Shown here in pieces: positions 1 to 8,084 of a stretch of 29,729 nt of DNA (positions are counted from its first letter, which is position 1; each line of letters begins with the position of its first letter). This stretch comes from Atopobium sp034113385 (lineage in GTDB: Bacteria; Actinomycetota; Coriobacteriia; Coriobacteriales; Atopobiaceae). The stretch lies in the NCBI RefSeq assembly GCF_034113385.1, contig NZ_JAXEXL010000017.1:1-29729 (forward strand). The letters are read 5' to 3'. Position numbers and translations under genes: made by a program. The notes under the pieces were generated by a model, which was not told the origin of the DNA, searched no databases, and saw only the letters and a program-made list of their open reading frames with translations.

Positions 1-65
1 CAGTATCTTGCGAGAAGTTCTGTGAAGTGTTGTGCAAAATAGACATAAACCACCTTTAGGTAAAG

Positions 66-94
66 TTGACGGTTCTATGGTAGCGTCATATGCG
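66..94 (+). promoter_or_regulatory. Candidate promoter of tRNA-Ser
   Basis: TTGACG at 66-71 followed after 17 bases by TATGCG at 89-94. This places a start site near 101, about 15 bases before the mature tRNA. The -10 box is poor, so the call is tentative. Bases 1-65 show no recognisable gene. Confidence 0.4.
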
Positions 95-115
95 CTAAAA
101 TGGCTACACAACCAC

Positions 116-205
116 GGAGGGATGGCAGAGTGGTTGAATGCGGCGGTCTTGAAAACCGTTGAGCGTTTGTGCGTTCCGAGAGTTCGAATCTCTCTCCCTC
201 CGCCA
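116..205 (+). tRNA. tRNA-Ser (anticodon TGA)
   Basis: Class II tRNA of 90 nt including an encoded CCA end. The acceptor strand GGAGGGA (116-122) pairs with TCCCTCC (195-201), followed by discriminator G and CCA (203-205). The anticodon loop CTTGAAA (148-154) carries TGA at 150-152, reading UCA and other UCN serine codons. The long variable arm between the anticodon stem and the GTTCGAATC T-loop region is typical of serine tRNAs. Confidence 0.97.
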
Positions 206-217
206 TATACCTGCTTG

Positions 218-261
218 CAGCCCTGCAGTTTGAACAGCTTGTGTTCATGTTTGCAGGGCTG
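218..261 (+). terminator. Hairpin after tRNA-Ser, probable terminator
   Basis: A perfect 10-bp stem, CAGCCCTGCA (218-227) with TGCAGGGCTG (252-261), encloses a second 6-bp stem, TGAACA (231-236) with TGTTCA (242-247). It begins 12 bases after the CCA end. There is no clean T tract, so termination is inferred from position and stem strength. Confidence 0.45.
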
Positions 262-395
262 TTGTGTATGTGCGTATATAAAAGCCACGTAGGTAAAACC
301 TATACACCATCACAATATATACGTTTGTTATAAGGATGGGTATACTAAAGCTACGTCGTTGCGTTGGTAGTCAACGACACTAAGAAAGGAATGCT

Positions 396-947
396 ATGCC
401 CGTACTTATTGCCGTTGTGGTTGTTGTTGCACTTGCTGCTTTGTTTATAAGCTTGTATAACAACATGGTTGGTCTGCGCAACCGCTGTGATAACGCTTGG
501 CAAACTATTGATACACAGTTGCAGCGTCGTAGTGATCTTATCCCCAATTTAGTAGAAACGGTAAAAGGCTATGCCGCTCATGAGTCTCAAACTCTTGAAG
601 CAGTTATTAAGGCCCGTAGCAATTACGTAAATGCTTCCACACCAGAGCAGGCCATGGATGCTAGCAATCAGATTACTGGTGCTCTGCGTCAGCTCTTTGC
701 TTTGTCTGAAGCCTATCCTGAGCTCAAAGCAAACACTAACTTTCAGCAACTTCAAACAGATTTGGCTGACACCGAGGATAAAATTTCCTATGCTCGCATG
801 AGCTTTAACGATTGCGTTCTTAATTACAACAACGCAATTCAAACCTTCCCCGGCGTTTTAATTGCTGGTATTGGTGGCTTTACTGCTAAGACAGGCTTTG
901 AGGTTGCAAGCGAAGCAGACCGTCAAGCTCCCAAGGTTTCCTTCTAA
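396..947 (+). CDS. lemA: LemA family protein
   Basis: A 183-residue protein with one N-terminal membrane segment (residues 2-20, rich in Val/Ala/Leu) followed by an alpha-helical domain. The family signature is clear: YNNMVGLRNRCDNAWQTID, then a DLIPNLVETVKGYAAHE segment, then a coiled region and a C-terminal YN...FPG. Length fits LemA proteins (about 180-190). The family is a membrane-anchored helical bundle of uncertain function, with the bulk of the protein predicted outside the cytoplasm. Start chosen at ATG 396 because AAAGGA lies at 385-390; an ATG at 391 is out of frame. TATACT at 341-346 may be the -10 box, but its -35 is weak. LemA genes often sit beside htpX or a TPM-domain gene; neither is here, so it appears monocistronic. 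Confidence 0.93.
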   Translation: MPVLIAVVVVVALAALFISLYNNMVGLRNRCDNAWQTIDTQLQRRSDLIPNLVETVKGYAAHESQTLEAVIKARSNYVNASTPEQAMDASNQITGALRQLFALSEAYPELKANTNFQQLQTDLADTEDKISYARMSFNDCVLNYNNAIQTFPGVLIAGIGGFTAKTGFEVASEADRQAPKVSF

Positions 948-1033
948 GAGCTTGCTTTTTGTTCTGACAGCCTCTTAAGACACTATATCCCTTAGCGCTC
1001 TTATCATTAGCTACGTTACCCAACATGCATTAC

Positions 1034-1070
1034 GCACTCCTACAGGCACACTGCGGTAGGAGTGCTTTTG
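1034..1070 (+). terminator. Rho-independent terminator downstream of lemA
   Basis: Perfect 10-bp stem GCACTCCTAC (1034-1043) with GTAGGAGTGC (1056-1065), 12-base loop, then TTTTG. It lies about 90 bases after the lemA stop, and nothing else coding is visible between them. Confidence 0.87.
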
Positions 1071-1134
1071 TATACAAGCCAGTTACCAAGATAAGAGTTG
1101 CTAGAACACGCAAGCTTCCCACAACAAAGCTGCA

Positions 1135-1153
1135 GGCGTGTAAATTACACGCC
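1135..1153 (-). terminator. Palindrome over the araC-type gene stop codon
   Basis: A 19-bp palindrome (GGCGTGTAA, one base, TTACACGCC) overlaps the stop codon of the minus-strand AraC gene. CAACAA/TTGTTG can extend the stem with a bulge. Read on the minus strand it is followed by a TTTGTTG stretch. Weak terminator candidate. Confidence 0.35.
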
Positions 1154-2287
1154 TTGTTGCTTAAGCCATGAGCGTGGGGACATGCCTGTTTGTTTTATAA
1201 AAATGCTACGTACGGAACTGTCACTTGCATAGCCAAGCTCAGACGCAATTTGATGCAAGGTTTTACCACACAGTAGCCCTTCTTCTATCTTTTTGATGCG
1301 CAGTTTTGTAAGCGCCTCACCAATACTTTCTCCCTGCTCCTCTTTAAACTGTGTGCACAAAGTTGTACGCCCCACATGAAAGATACGCGCCAACTCATTA
1401 AGCGATGGTGGACAAGAAAGCGACTCCTGTAAGTGTCTAAGCACAGCACAAGAAAATTGCTTAGTACTTGTATGATGAGGTGCCGTAAGTAGTGATGGTA
1501 TATCGGCATTCGGCTGCAGTATGCACGCATCTCCAGCGGCAAGAGCACTCAACATGTTAAGCACTTGCATATAGGCATCTACCTGTGGTGTTTGTCGAGA
1601 AAATCTGCTGGGCATAAGGTGTGCCAACAACCCCTTTACCTGCTTGTTCTCGTTAAGCGTAAGCGGATGCTCCACAAGAAGCTGGATTGTGTCGGACAGC
1701 TCACTAAAATGCTGAGCAATGTCATGCAAGTATTCTTTTGTGAGACATATAGCTGTGCTGGCATATACGGTTCCCTCATCTATATCAAATTGATACATAC
1801 CAGCAGGATAAGGAAACGATAGGGTGACATAGGGCATACCCTGTGCCAGCACCTCAAGGTTTTTCTCGTCTCTATACGCATGTGAGGGAAACGTTCCCGC
1901 TCGCTCCCAGATTTCACCCATAAGCGCAAGCTCTTGCGTTTGCATAGTACTAATGCACACATAATCCTGCGAAGGACGCTCTTCAAGCGAAAACGATGCC
2001 AGCGCAAGCCAGCTCATGCGCGAAATAAGGCAGCCTTCAAAGGGAACATACACCCAGAGCCACCCGCGTGCCTCATTGCTATCTATCCGAAAAACATTCC
2101 CTACACCAGACCATTTATATTCTGGTCGCACTTTAAGTTGCTGTATTTGAGGCATAAAAAGTGACTGCATCTGAGGAGAAATGTGTGAGCAAAAGGCTTT
2201 AAGCATTCGCTGTGTTGTTGACTCATCCATACAATCAGCCGCCAAGCGCGTAAATCGTTCATCCTTGTTCTCTTCATGACCATTCAT
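1145..2287 (-). CDS. AraC/XylS-type transcriptional regulator
   Basis: A 380-residue protein. The last ~100 residues form the double helix-turn-helix of the AraC family: first HTH around LNELARIFHVGRTTLCTQF, second around LHQIASELGYASDSSVRSIF, ending with the family's T-G-M-S-P-R-S-W. The N-terminal ~270 residues are an unrecognised effector or dimerisation region. ATG at 2287 is preferred over GTG at 2290; neither has a strong ribosome binding site. It is divergent from an ABC exporter pair across a 57-bp gap. In YbtA/YbtPQ and similar siderophore loci an AraC protein controls the adjacent exporter genes, so local control is the likely job (inference). Whether it activates or represses cannot be read from sequence. 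Confidence 0.88.
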   Translation of the reverse strand: MNGHEENKDERFTRLAADCMDESTTQRMLKAFCSHISPQMQSLFMPQIQQLKVRPEYKWSGVGNVFRIDSNEARGWLWVYVPFEGCLISRMSWLALASFSLEERPSQDYVCISTMQTQELALMGEIWERAGTFPSHAYRDEKNLEVLAQGMPYVTLSFPYPAGMYQFDIDEGTVYASTAICLTKEYLHDIAQHFSELSDTIQLLVEHPLTLNENKQVKGLLAHLMPSRFSRQTPQVDAYMQVLNMLSALAAGDACILQPNADIPSLLTAPHHTSTKQFSCAVLRHLQESLSCPPSLNELARIFHVGRTTLCTQFKEEQGESIGEALTKLRIKKIEEGLLCGKTLHQIASELGYASDSSVRSIFIKQTGMSPRSWLKQQGV

Positions 2288-2299
2288 CACTCAGAATTA

Positions 2300-2315
2300 G
2301 TTAACCTAAGTTAAC
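2300..2315. promoter_or_regulatory. GTTAAC-N4-GTTAAC operator candidate
   Basis: Two copies of the self-palindromic hexamer GTTAAC, 10 bp centre to centre, lie midway between the divergent AraC-type gene and the ABC operon. The element is symmetric, so it reads the same way toward both genes. TTATAG at 2319-2324 could be the -10 box of the ABC operon. A plausible binding site for the neighbouring regulator (inference). Confidence 0.5.
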
Positions 2316-2344
2316 ACATTATAGCATGCGTGAGGAGGAGATAT

Positions 2345-4171
2345 ATGAAGTCAACAACAGATGCGCAGCAGCAAGGGCAACGGCAGCAGCAAAAGACGCT
2401 TAGTTCATTGTTTGAATTAGCGGGATCGAGAAGACCCCTTATTCTTATAGGGTGTGTCCTTTCGGGAGTTTCCATGCTGTTGAGCCTTGCACCCTTTGCA
2501 TATATTTGGCTTGTCGTGCGTGACCTTATAAAAGTAGCTCCCCAGTGGCAACAGGCAACACATATTGCAAGCTATGGCTGGGCGGCATTTGCATTCTCAA
2601 TCGCAAGTATTGTGCTTTATTTTATAGGTCTTGCTTGCACGCACTTGGCTGCATTCCGTATTCAATCCAACATGAATAAACGTGGGCTTGAGCACCTTAT
2701 GCGTGTACCTTTGGGATACTTTGATACGCACAGCTCAGGTGTACTACGACGCAGAATCGAAGGTGTCGCACGCGATACTGAGGCACTTATAGCCCATAAT
2801 CTTGTGGATATTACCGGCACCATTGTTTTGTTTATTTCCATGCTCATACTGCTGTTTTTATTTGACTGGCGCATGGGAATCGCTTGTCTGATAGCGGTAC
2901 TCATCTCGATTGTCAGCATGATGAGCATGATGGGAGGAAGCCGTAAAGAGTACCTCAATCAATACCAAACAGCCCTCGATACCATGGGTTCAGCCGCCAC
3001 GGAATACCTGCGTGGCATTCCTGTTGTAAAGGTATTTCAACAGACGGTATATTCCTTTAAAGCATACAAAGAAGCAGTCGAGAATTACAATACGTTTGCG
3101 TGCAAGTATGCTGTAGATGTCTGTAAAACTCCTCAGAGCATCAATCTTACCTTTACTGAAGCCGCATTTGTTTTCTTAGTCCCTGTTGCAATTCTTTTAG
3201 CACCAGAAGCCTTGGCATCAGGTCACTTTGTCGATTTTATCTGCAACTTTGTCTTTTATGCTATTTTTAGCGCCATCATTGCAACAGCGCTTGCAAAGAT
3301 TATGTTTGCCTCAGGCGGCATGATGCAAGCAAATGAGGCCCTGCGCCGCTATAACCAAGTTATAGATGCCCCAGAAATGACTAGAGCCACACATAGCAAA
3401 CACCCGCAAGATACCAGCGTATGTTTTGAAGAGGTAAGTTTTACCTATGAAGGAGCAGCACGCCCCGCTCTTACTAAGCTGAATTTGCAAGTTGCTCCTG
3501 GCACTGTCTTGGCACTGGTAGGCCCTTCTGGCGGTGGTAAAACAACAGCCGCAAGCCTCATTCCTCGTTTTTGGGATGTGGACTCGGGTCGTGTACTGGT
3601 AGGCGGCGTTGATGTACGCGATATAGACCCACATGAGCTTATGGACAAGATTGCCTTCGTCTTCCAAAGAGGCACCTTGCTTAAAGGCAGTATCTTAGAA
3701 AACGTTTTGGCTGGCCGTACAGATGCAACGCGCGAGCAGGCCCTCGAAGCGCTCCATGCTGCTCAATGCGATGATATTCTCGCTAAGTTTCCCCAAGGTG
3801 CAGACACCATTATTGGCACAGAGGGTACCTACCTTTCCGGCGGAGAAGTGCAGCGTGTTTTGCTAGCTCAAGCCATCTTAAAAGATGCTCCCATTGTGGT
3901 TTTGGATGAGGCGACCGCTTTTGCAGATCCAGAAAACGAAGCCCTTATTCAGCAGGCCTTTGCACGCCTTGCCCGGGGCAAAACCGTCATCATGATTGCC
4001 CACAGACTTTCAACGGTTGTGGGGGCGGACAATATAGCAGTTCTTAATGAAGGCACGCTGCAAGAGCAAGGTACACACCAAGAGCTCATTGATGCAGGCG
4101 GTCTGTATGCTCATATGTGGAGCAACTACCAAAGTGCCGCAACATGGAAAATTAAGCGAGGTGAAGCATAA
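2345..4171 (+). CDS. ABC exporter half-transporter, YbtP/IrtA-like (membrane plus ATPase)
   Basis: A 608-residue half-transporter: six-helix type I exporter membrane domain (about residues 25-320), then an ATPase domain. Walker A is GPSGGGKT, the signature is LSGGEVQ, Walker B runs VVLDEAT, and the switch His is in IAHRLST. The D-loop reads FADPENE instead of the common SLDxE, a variant I recall from the siderophore-linked YbtP/YbtQ group. Start: GTG at 2330 lies inside the Shine-Dalgarno run, so ATG at 2345 with AGGAGG at 2333-2338 is preferred. The stop TAA is directly followed by the ATG of the partner gene, so the two should form a heterodimer. Substrate unknown; iron-chelate import or export is suggested by family and AraC neighbour only. 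Confidence 0.93.
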   Translation: MKSTTDAQQQGQRQQQKTLSSLFELAGSRRPLILIGCVLSGVSMLLSLAPFAYIWLVVRDLIKVAPQWQQATHIASYGWAAFAFSIASIVLYFIGLACTHLAAFRIQSNMNKRGLEHLMRVPLGYFDTHSSGVLRRRIEGVARDTEALIAHNLVDITGTIVLFISMLILLFLFDWRMGIACLIAVLISIVSMMSMMGGSRKEYLNQYQTALDTMGSAATEYLRGIPVVKVFQQTVYSFKAYKEAVENYNTFACKYAVDVCKTPQSINLTFTEAAFVFLVPVAILLAPEALASGHFVDFICNFVFYAIFSAIIATALAKIMFASGGMMQANEALRRYNQVIDAPEMTRATHSKHPQDTSVCFEEVSFTYEGAARPALTKLNLQVAPGTVLALVGPSGGGKTTAASLIPRFWDVDSGRVLVGGVDVRDIDPHELMDKIAFVFQRGTLLKGSILENVLAGRTDATREQALEALHAAQCDDILAKFPQGADTIIGTEGTYLSGGEVQRVLLAQAILKDAPIVVLDEATAFADPENEALIQQAFARLARGKTVIMIAHRLSTVVGADNIAVLNEGTLQEQGTHQELIDAGGLYAHMWSNYQSAATWKIKRGEA

Positions 4172-5911
4172 ATGCTTAGCGAGAAATTCAAGAAGACTTT
4201 TGCGCTTACCGATGCAGGTATTGCCTCAATACGCAAGGGTATTGCATGGAGCGTTGTTACCAATCTCGTCAATATGACAGGTATAGGCATTTTGTTTATA
4301 CTCATACAAGCACTTATGGCAGCTTTCTTACAAGGCGCGCCCCTGCCAACACTTTTGCCCTATGCAGGAGCACTTATTGTATTTTGTATTATTTCGTTTG
4401 TTGTCCATAGTCAGCAGTATTTTCATACGTATGGAACTGTATATAGTGAGGTAGGACGCTTGCGCTTGGCTCTTGGTGAGCGTATGCGCCAATTGCCTTT
4501 ATCATTTTTTGGCCACCGTGACTTAGCAGACCTTGCAGAAACCATCATGGGCGACGTGGCAGAGCTTGAGCACATGTGGTCTCATGTATTGGGCTATCTG
4601 TATGGCGCGTATATTTCAACGTTTATTGTGGCAGTAAGTCTTTTTATCTATGATTGGCGCCTTGCATTAGCGGCACTTTGGAGCGTTCCTGTTGCATTTG
4701 GATTGCTCTTTGGCCTTCGTAACATCACCTCTTCCGCACAAAAGAAAGCACGCACGGCAGCACTCACGGTGTCAGACCAAATCCAAGAGACTATAGAGGA
4801 AGTGCAGGGGATTCGAGCTAACAACTTAGAGAAGCAGCGTCTTGCGAGCGTATTTAAAAAGATTGACGCACGTGAGCAAGCAACTATTCATTCAGAAATA
4901 CTCACGGGCATCACCATAAACGCTGCATCAGTTATTATGTGCTTGGGCATTGCCAGCACAGTGCTTGTAGGAGCTACTCTTATTACAGCAGGCCAGCTTG
5001 ACTTTATGGTATTTGTTGCCTTCTTGCTTGTAGTAACGCGCGTCTATGCGCCGTTTGACCAAGCGCTTGCGCTTATCGCCGAGATGTTCGTATCTGAAGT
5101 AGGAGCACGTCGTCTTCAAAATATTTACGATGAGCCCATCGCAGGCGGAGAGCAAGAGTTTGCACCCCAAGGCTTTGATGTACAGTTTGAACATGTTGGC
5201 TTCTCTTATCAAAATGAGCCTGTTTTGCGCGATGCAAGCTTTACAGCTAAAGAAGGAGAAGTAACCGCTCTTGTTGGACCAAGTGGCTCTGGTAAATCTA
5301 CCTGCGCCCGTTTAGTAGCACGCTTATGGGATGCAAATACGGGCACTATTCGCATTGGTGGCATAGACACTGCAGCTATAGACCCTGAGGTTCTGCTCTC
5401 GGATATCTCTATCGTTTTTCAAGATGTCATGCTTTTTGATAACAATATTATGGAAAACATTCGTTTGGGTCGCCGTGGCGCAACAGACGAAGAGGTACGT
5501 GCGGCTGCGCGTGCCGCAAACTGCGATGAATTTGTATCGCGCTTACCTGAGGGCTATAACACCTTTATTGGTGAGAATGGCGCGCGTCTTTCTGGTGGTG
5601 AGCGTCAACGTATTTCTATTGCGCGCGCTCTGCTTAAAGATGCTCCTATTTTGCTTTTAGACGAAGCAACAGCAAGTCTTGACGTAGAAAATGAAACTAT
5701 AGTTCAAGAAGCCCTTTCTCGCTTGCTTGCACATAAGACTGTGTTGGTTATTGCACACCGTATGCGCACTGTAGAAAACGCAGATAAAGTTGTAGTACTT
5801 GATGAGGGACACGTCATAGAAGAGGGTTCGCCCCAAGAGTTGTTACAGCAAGAAGGTGTTTTTGCTCACATGGTTAAGCTCCAACGCGAAAGCGCAACCT
5901 GGCAACTGTAA
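4172..5911 (+). CDS. ABC exporter half-transporter, YbtQ/IrtB-like partner
   Basis: A 579-residue partner of the preceding gene, starting on the base after its stop. It has a six-helix membrane domain (about residues 15-310), then an ATPase domain with Walker A GPSGSGKST, signature LSGGERQR, Walker B ILLLDEAT, D-loop SLDVENE and switch His in IAHRMRT. All ATPase motifs are canonical here. The AGGTGA ribosome binding site lies inside the end of the upstream gene, consistent with translational coupling. A strong terminator follows, closing a two-gene operon. Same substrate uncertainty as its partner. Confidence 0.93.
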   Translation: MLSEKFKKTFALTDAGIASIRKGIAWSVVTNLVNMTGIGILFILIQALMAAFLQGAPLPTLLPYAGALIVFCIISFVVHSQQYFHTYGTVYSEVGRLRLALGERMRQLPLSFFGHRDLADLAETIMGDVAELEHMWSHVLGYLYGAYISTFIVAVSLFIYDWRLALAALWSVPVAFGLLFGLRNITSSAQKKARTAALTVSDQIQETIEEVQGIRANNLEKQRLASVFKKIDAREQATIHSEILTGITINAASVIMCLGIASTVLVGATLITAGQLDFMVFVAFLLVVTRVYAPFDQALALIAEMFVSEVGARRLQNIYDEPIAGGEQEFAPQGFDVQFEHVGFSYQNEPVLRDASFTAKEGEVTALVGPSGSGKSTCARLVARLWDANTGTIRIGGIDTAAIDPEVLLSDISIVFQDVMLFDNNIMENIRLGRRGATDEEVRAAARAANCDEFVSRLPEGYNTFIGENGARLSGGERQRISIARALLKDAPILLLDEATASLDVENETIVQEALSRLLAHKTVLVIAHRMRTVENADKVVVLDEGHVIEEGSPQELLQQEGVFAHMVKLQRESATWQL

Positions 5912-5951
5912 ACCCAGCTGTAAGCCCTTAAGGCAGTAATGTTTTAAGACA

Positions 5952-5986
5952 TAAGCCGTCTTGACTATTCAAGGCGGCTTACTTTT
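5952..5986 (+). terminator. Rho-independent terminator after ABC exporter pair
   Basis: A 13-bp stem, TAAGCCGTCTTGA (5952-5964) with TCAAGGCGGCTTA (5969-5981) and one G.T pair, a 4-base loop, then CTTTT. Confidence 0.87.
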
Positions 5987-6048
5987 GATACGTAAGAACA
6001 TAGATTAAACAAGGAATTACCGTTCTTGGTGCCGTCTTTAAAAATTGA

Positions 6049-6085
6049 TGTGTACAATAAGGATGCGCTGAACCTCATGTGTACA
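6049..6085 (+). promoter_or_regulatory. mgtE promoter region with two TGTGTACA boxes
   Basis: TACAAT at 6053-6058 is the best -10 box upstream of mgtE; its -35 is weak. It lies inside the first of two TGTGTACA octamers (6049-6056 and 6078-6085, core TGTACA palindromic). One box over the -10 and one just downstream is the arrangement expected of a repressor site, but no regulator is known here. Confidence 0.35.
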
Positions 6086-6094
6086 GCGCTTTTT
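6065..6094 (+). terminator. Small hairpin with T5 tract in the mgtE leader
   Basis: A 6-bp stem GCGCTG (6065-6070) with CAGCGC (6084-6089), then five T. It looks like a weak intrinsic terminator. It could attenuate transcription if that starts upstream of the TACAAT box, or be a second stop for the ABC operon. Confidence 0.35.
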
Positions 6095-6250
6095 GCAGTC
6101 TAGTAGAAGGGGCAACATGAAACCTCGACCTCACAGTCGATAGCCCCCGTGGTGTGCTCTGCCGAGTCTACCGCGAGGGGTATGACCGGTACCGTGTAAG
6201 CGGCGCAATGCTTGTGTACCTGCTTGTGTACACAGCTGGAAGGAGCATGC
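6095..6250 (+). promoter_or_regulatory. Structured 5' leader of the mgtE operon, class unknown
   Basis: The gap 5912-6250 holds no gene. This part carries several possible stems. GGGGC (6109-6113) pairs with GCCCC around an inner TCGAC/GTCGA hairpin. Near the gene, an 11-bp direct repeat TGCTTGTGTAC (6209-6219 and 6221-6231) includes GTGTAC, which can pair with GTACAC (6228-6233). ATGCT just 5' of that pairs with AGCAT over the end of the ribosome binding site. I do not recognise the M-box or the yybP-ykoY core. A Mg2+-responsive leader is an inference from the gene it precedes. Confidence 0.4.
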
Positions 6251-8083
6251 ATGATTTATCTCTCCCAACTTTTGGGAAATCCAGTACTTGACGCTCATGG
6301 CAATAAAATTGGCGTAGTTAATGACCTTGGTATTGCAACAGGCGAGGTTTTTCCTCGTGTAACATCCCTTGCATTTCAAGGGCCTGGTAAGACGCCGTTT
6401 ATGATTTCTTGGCGCAAGTATGTAGCATCCTTTGATGAAGAAGAAGTTCATCTAACTGTTCCCTCAACGGATATTCGCTTCTCGTATCTTCAGCCTGAAG
6501 AAGTCCTTATCGCCCGTGATTTACTCAACAAGCAAATTGTGGACACACGCGGCATGAAGGTTGTTCGCGTAAATGACCTCAAGCTGTCAGACACCAGCTC
6601 GAGCCAGCTCCGTCTGCTCGGTGCAGAGGTTGGTGCCCGTGGCTTGCTTCGCTCGCTTTCCCCTACTATCGAGAAAATCGTCATACGAGTACTGCGCAAC
6701 TTTGGTAAAGACATTCCTGAGCGTGTTATTGCATGGAACTATATGGATTTGTTGGACCGTAATCTGTCCAATGTAAAACTCTCCGTTACCCACAAAACGC
6801 TGGATGAATTACACCCTGCAGACATTGCAGACATCATCGAGCAGCTTGATCCTCGCCTGCGCGGTCAAGTTTTTGCCCAGCTTGATGATGCTCAAGCAGC
6901 AGAAGCTATGGCAGAGCTCAATGATGATCAAGCAGCAGAAATCATGGGAGACATGGCGGAGCTTGATGCTTCGCGCATGCTATCAGAAATGGACCCAGAC
7001 GACGCAGCGGAACTTGTTTCCGAGCTCGATTATGCAAAGGCCGAGAAACTCTTGCGCTTGATGGGCGTTAAGGAACAGAAGGCAGTTCGACAACTTTTGG
7101 GCTATAAAGAGGACACCGCGGGTCGTATTATGACCTCAGAAGCTGTCTTGCTCCCAGAAGATGCAACGGTTACTGATGCTGTAGAAGCCCTCCGCAATTT
7201 GGATGAGGACTTTGAAACCGTCCACTACATTTACCTCAAAGATACTGAAGGACGCCTCAGTGGTTTGGTCACACTGCGCGCATTGGTTGTTGCTGGTTCT
7301 AACACCAAACTGTCTGATATTGCCATCGAAGACGAGCTTATTGTTGCAAGTCCTGAAGATGACCAAGAAGACGTTGCAGAAAACATTGCTAAGTACAACC
7401 TGCTTGCCATGCCCGTTGTGGATGACAATCGACGCCTCCTCGGCATTGTTACCGTAGATGATGCACTCGATGTTTTGGAAGAAGAGCACGCCGAAGACCT
7501 GCAGATTGCTGGTGCTTCCAGCGGCGACTCCGAGGGTCACCGCTCTATGGAGGGCATCTTGTGGCTTATGCGCAACGAGATGTGGTTCTTTGTTTGGATG
7601 CTTAGTCTTATTGGCTTATCTGCCCTGTTTAGCTCCCAAGGCTGGCTCAATATCTTTTTGCTCGGTGCCATGCTGCCCGTTGCTATTATCGCTGGTAATG
7701 ATGCAGCAAATCACGTTACCAATTCCTTTATTGAGTATGACCCTGACGACAAAGATGCGCCAACCATGCTTGGTTTTGCATTGTCCTCCCTTGGTCTTGG
7801 TATCGTATTTGCTCTGCTTGTTGGCCTGATTTCCGGCAGCTTAGTAAGTGTCGTTTCTCAAAACAATGTGCAAAACACCATTCTTATGGACGGTATCATT
7901 TCCTCTGTCGTAGGTATTTTGGTTTCCTTTGCACTTACTCCGCTTTACCTCACAATTCTGCGTAAGCGTGACGAGAAAAACCTGGAAAACTCAGGTACAT
8001 CCCTTGCTGCAATAGCCATGCTTGTCTCGGCACTTGCTTTTATTATTACCGCCGCCATCCTTGTGTATGGAATTGGTATCTAG
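6251..8083 (+). CDS. mgtE: MgtE-like magnesium transporter/sensor with PRC-barrel-like N-terminus
   Basis: A 610-residue protein. Residues 1-160 look like two PRC-barrel-like domains (GNKIGVVNDL and RGMKVVRVNDL repeats). Residues 187-285 form the acidic helical MgtE_N domain (HPADIADIIEQLDP). Two CBS domains span about 293-412, beginning at the typical TAGRIMTSE. Membrane segments occupy about 445-610. In MgtE the N and CBS domains bind Mg2+ and gate the channel. The membrane part here is divergent: the usual GGNxGxQ segment reads AGNDAANH (481-488). Start: ATG 6251 with GGAAGGAG at 6238-6245; the frame extends upstream to a TTG at 6212 without its own site. The next gene starts 1 base after the stop, so joint function in Mg2+ handling is likely. 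Confidence 0.9.
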   Translation: MIYLSQLLGNPVLDAHGNKIGVVNDLGIATGEVFPRVTSLAFQGPGKTPFMISWRKYVASFDEEEVHLTVPSTDIRFSYLQPEEVLIARDLLNKQIVDTRGMKVVRVNDLKLSDTSSSQLRLLGAEVGARGLLRSLSPTIEKIVIRVLRNFGKDIPERVIAWNYMDLLDRNLSNVKLSVTHKTLDELHPADIADIIEQLDPRLRGQVFAQLDDAQAAEAMAELNDDQAAEIMGDMAELDASRMLSEMDPDDAAELVSELDYAKAEKLLRLMGVKEQKAVRQLLGYKEDTAGRIMTSEAVLLPEDATVTDAVEALRNLDEDFETVHYIYLKDTEGRLSGLVTLRALVVAGSNTKLSDIAIEDELIVASPEDDQEDVAENIAKYNLLAMPVVDDNRRLLGIVTVDDALDVLEEEHAEDLQIAGASSGDSEGHRSMEGILWLMRNEMWFFVWMLSLIGLSALFSSQGWLNIFLLGAMLPVAIIAGNDAANHVTNSFIEYDPDDKDAPTMLGFALSSLGLGIVFALLVGLISGSLVSVVSQNNVQNTILMDGIISSVVGILVSFALTPLYLTILRKRDEKNLENSGTSLAAIAMLVSALAFIITAAILVYGIGI

Positions 8084-8084
8084 T

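Noticed and set aside
32..292. Open frame of 86 codons over the tRNA-Ser region
   Set aside because: It crosses the whole tRNA gene and its hairpin; no ribosome binding site or protein-like composition.
5990..6250. M-box (ykoK) or yybP-ykoY riboswitch before mgtE
   Set aside because: Neither conserved core could be found by eye; left as an unclassified leader.
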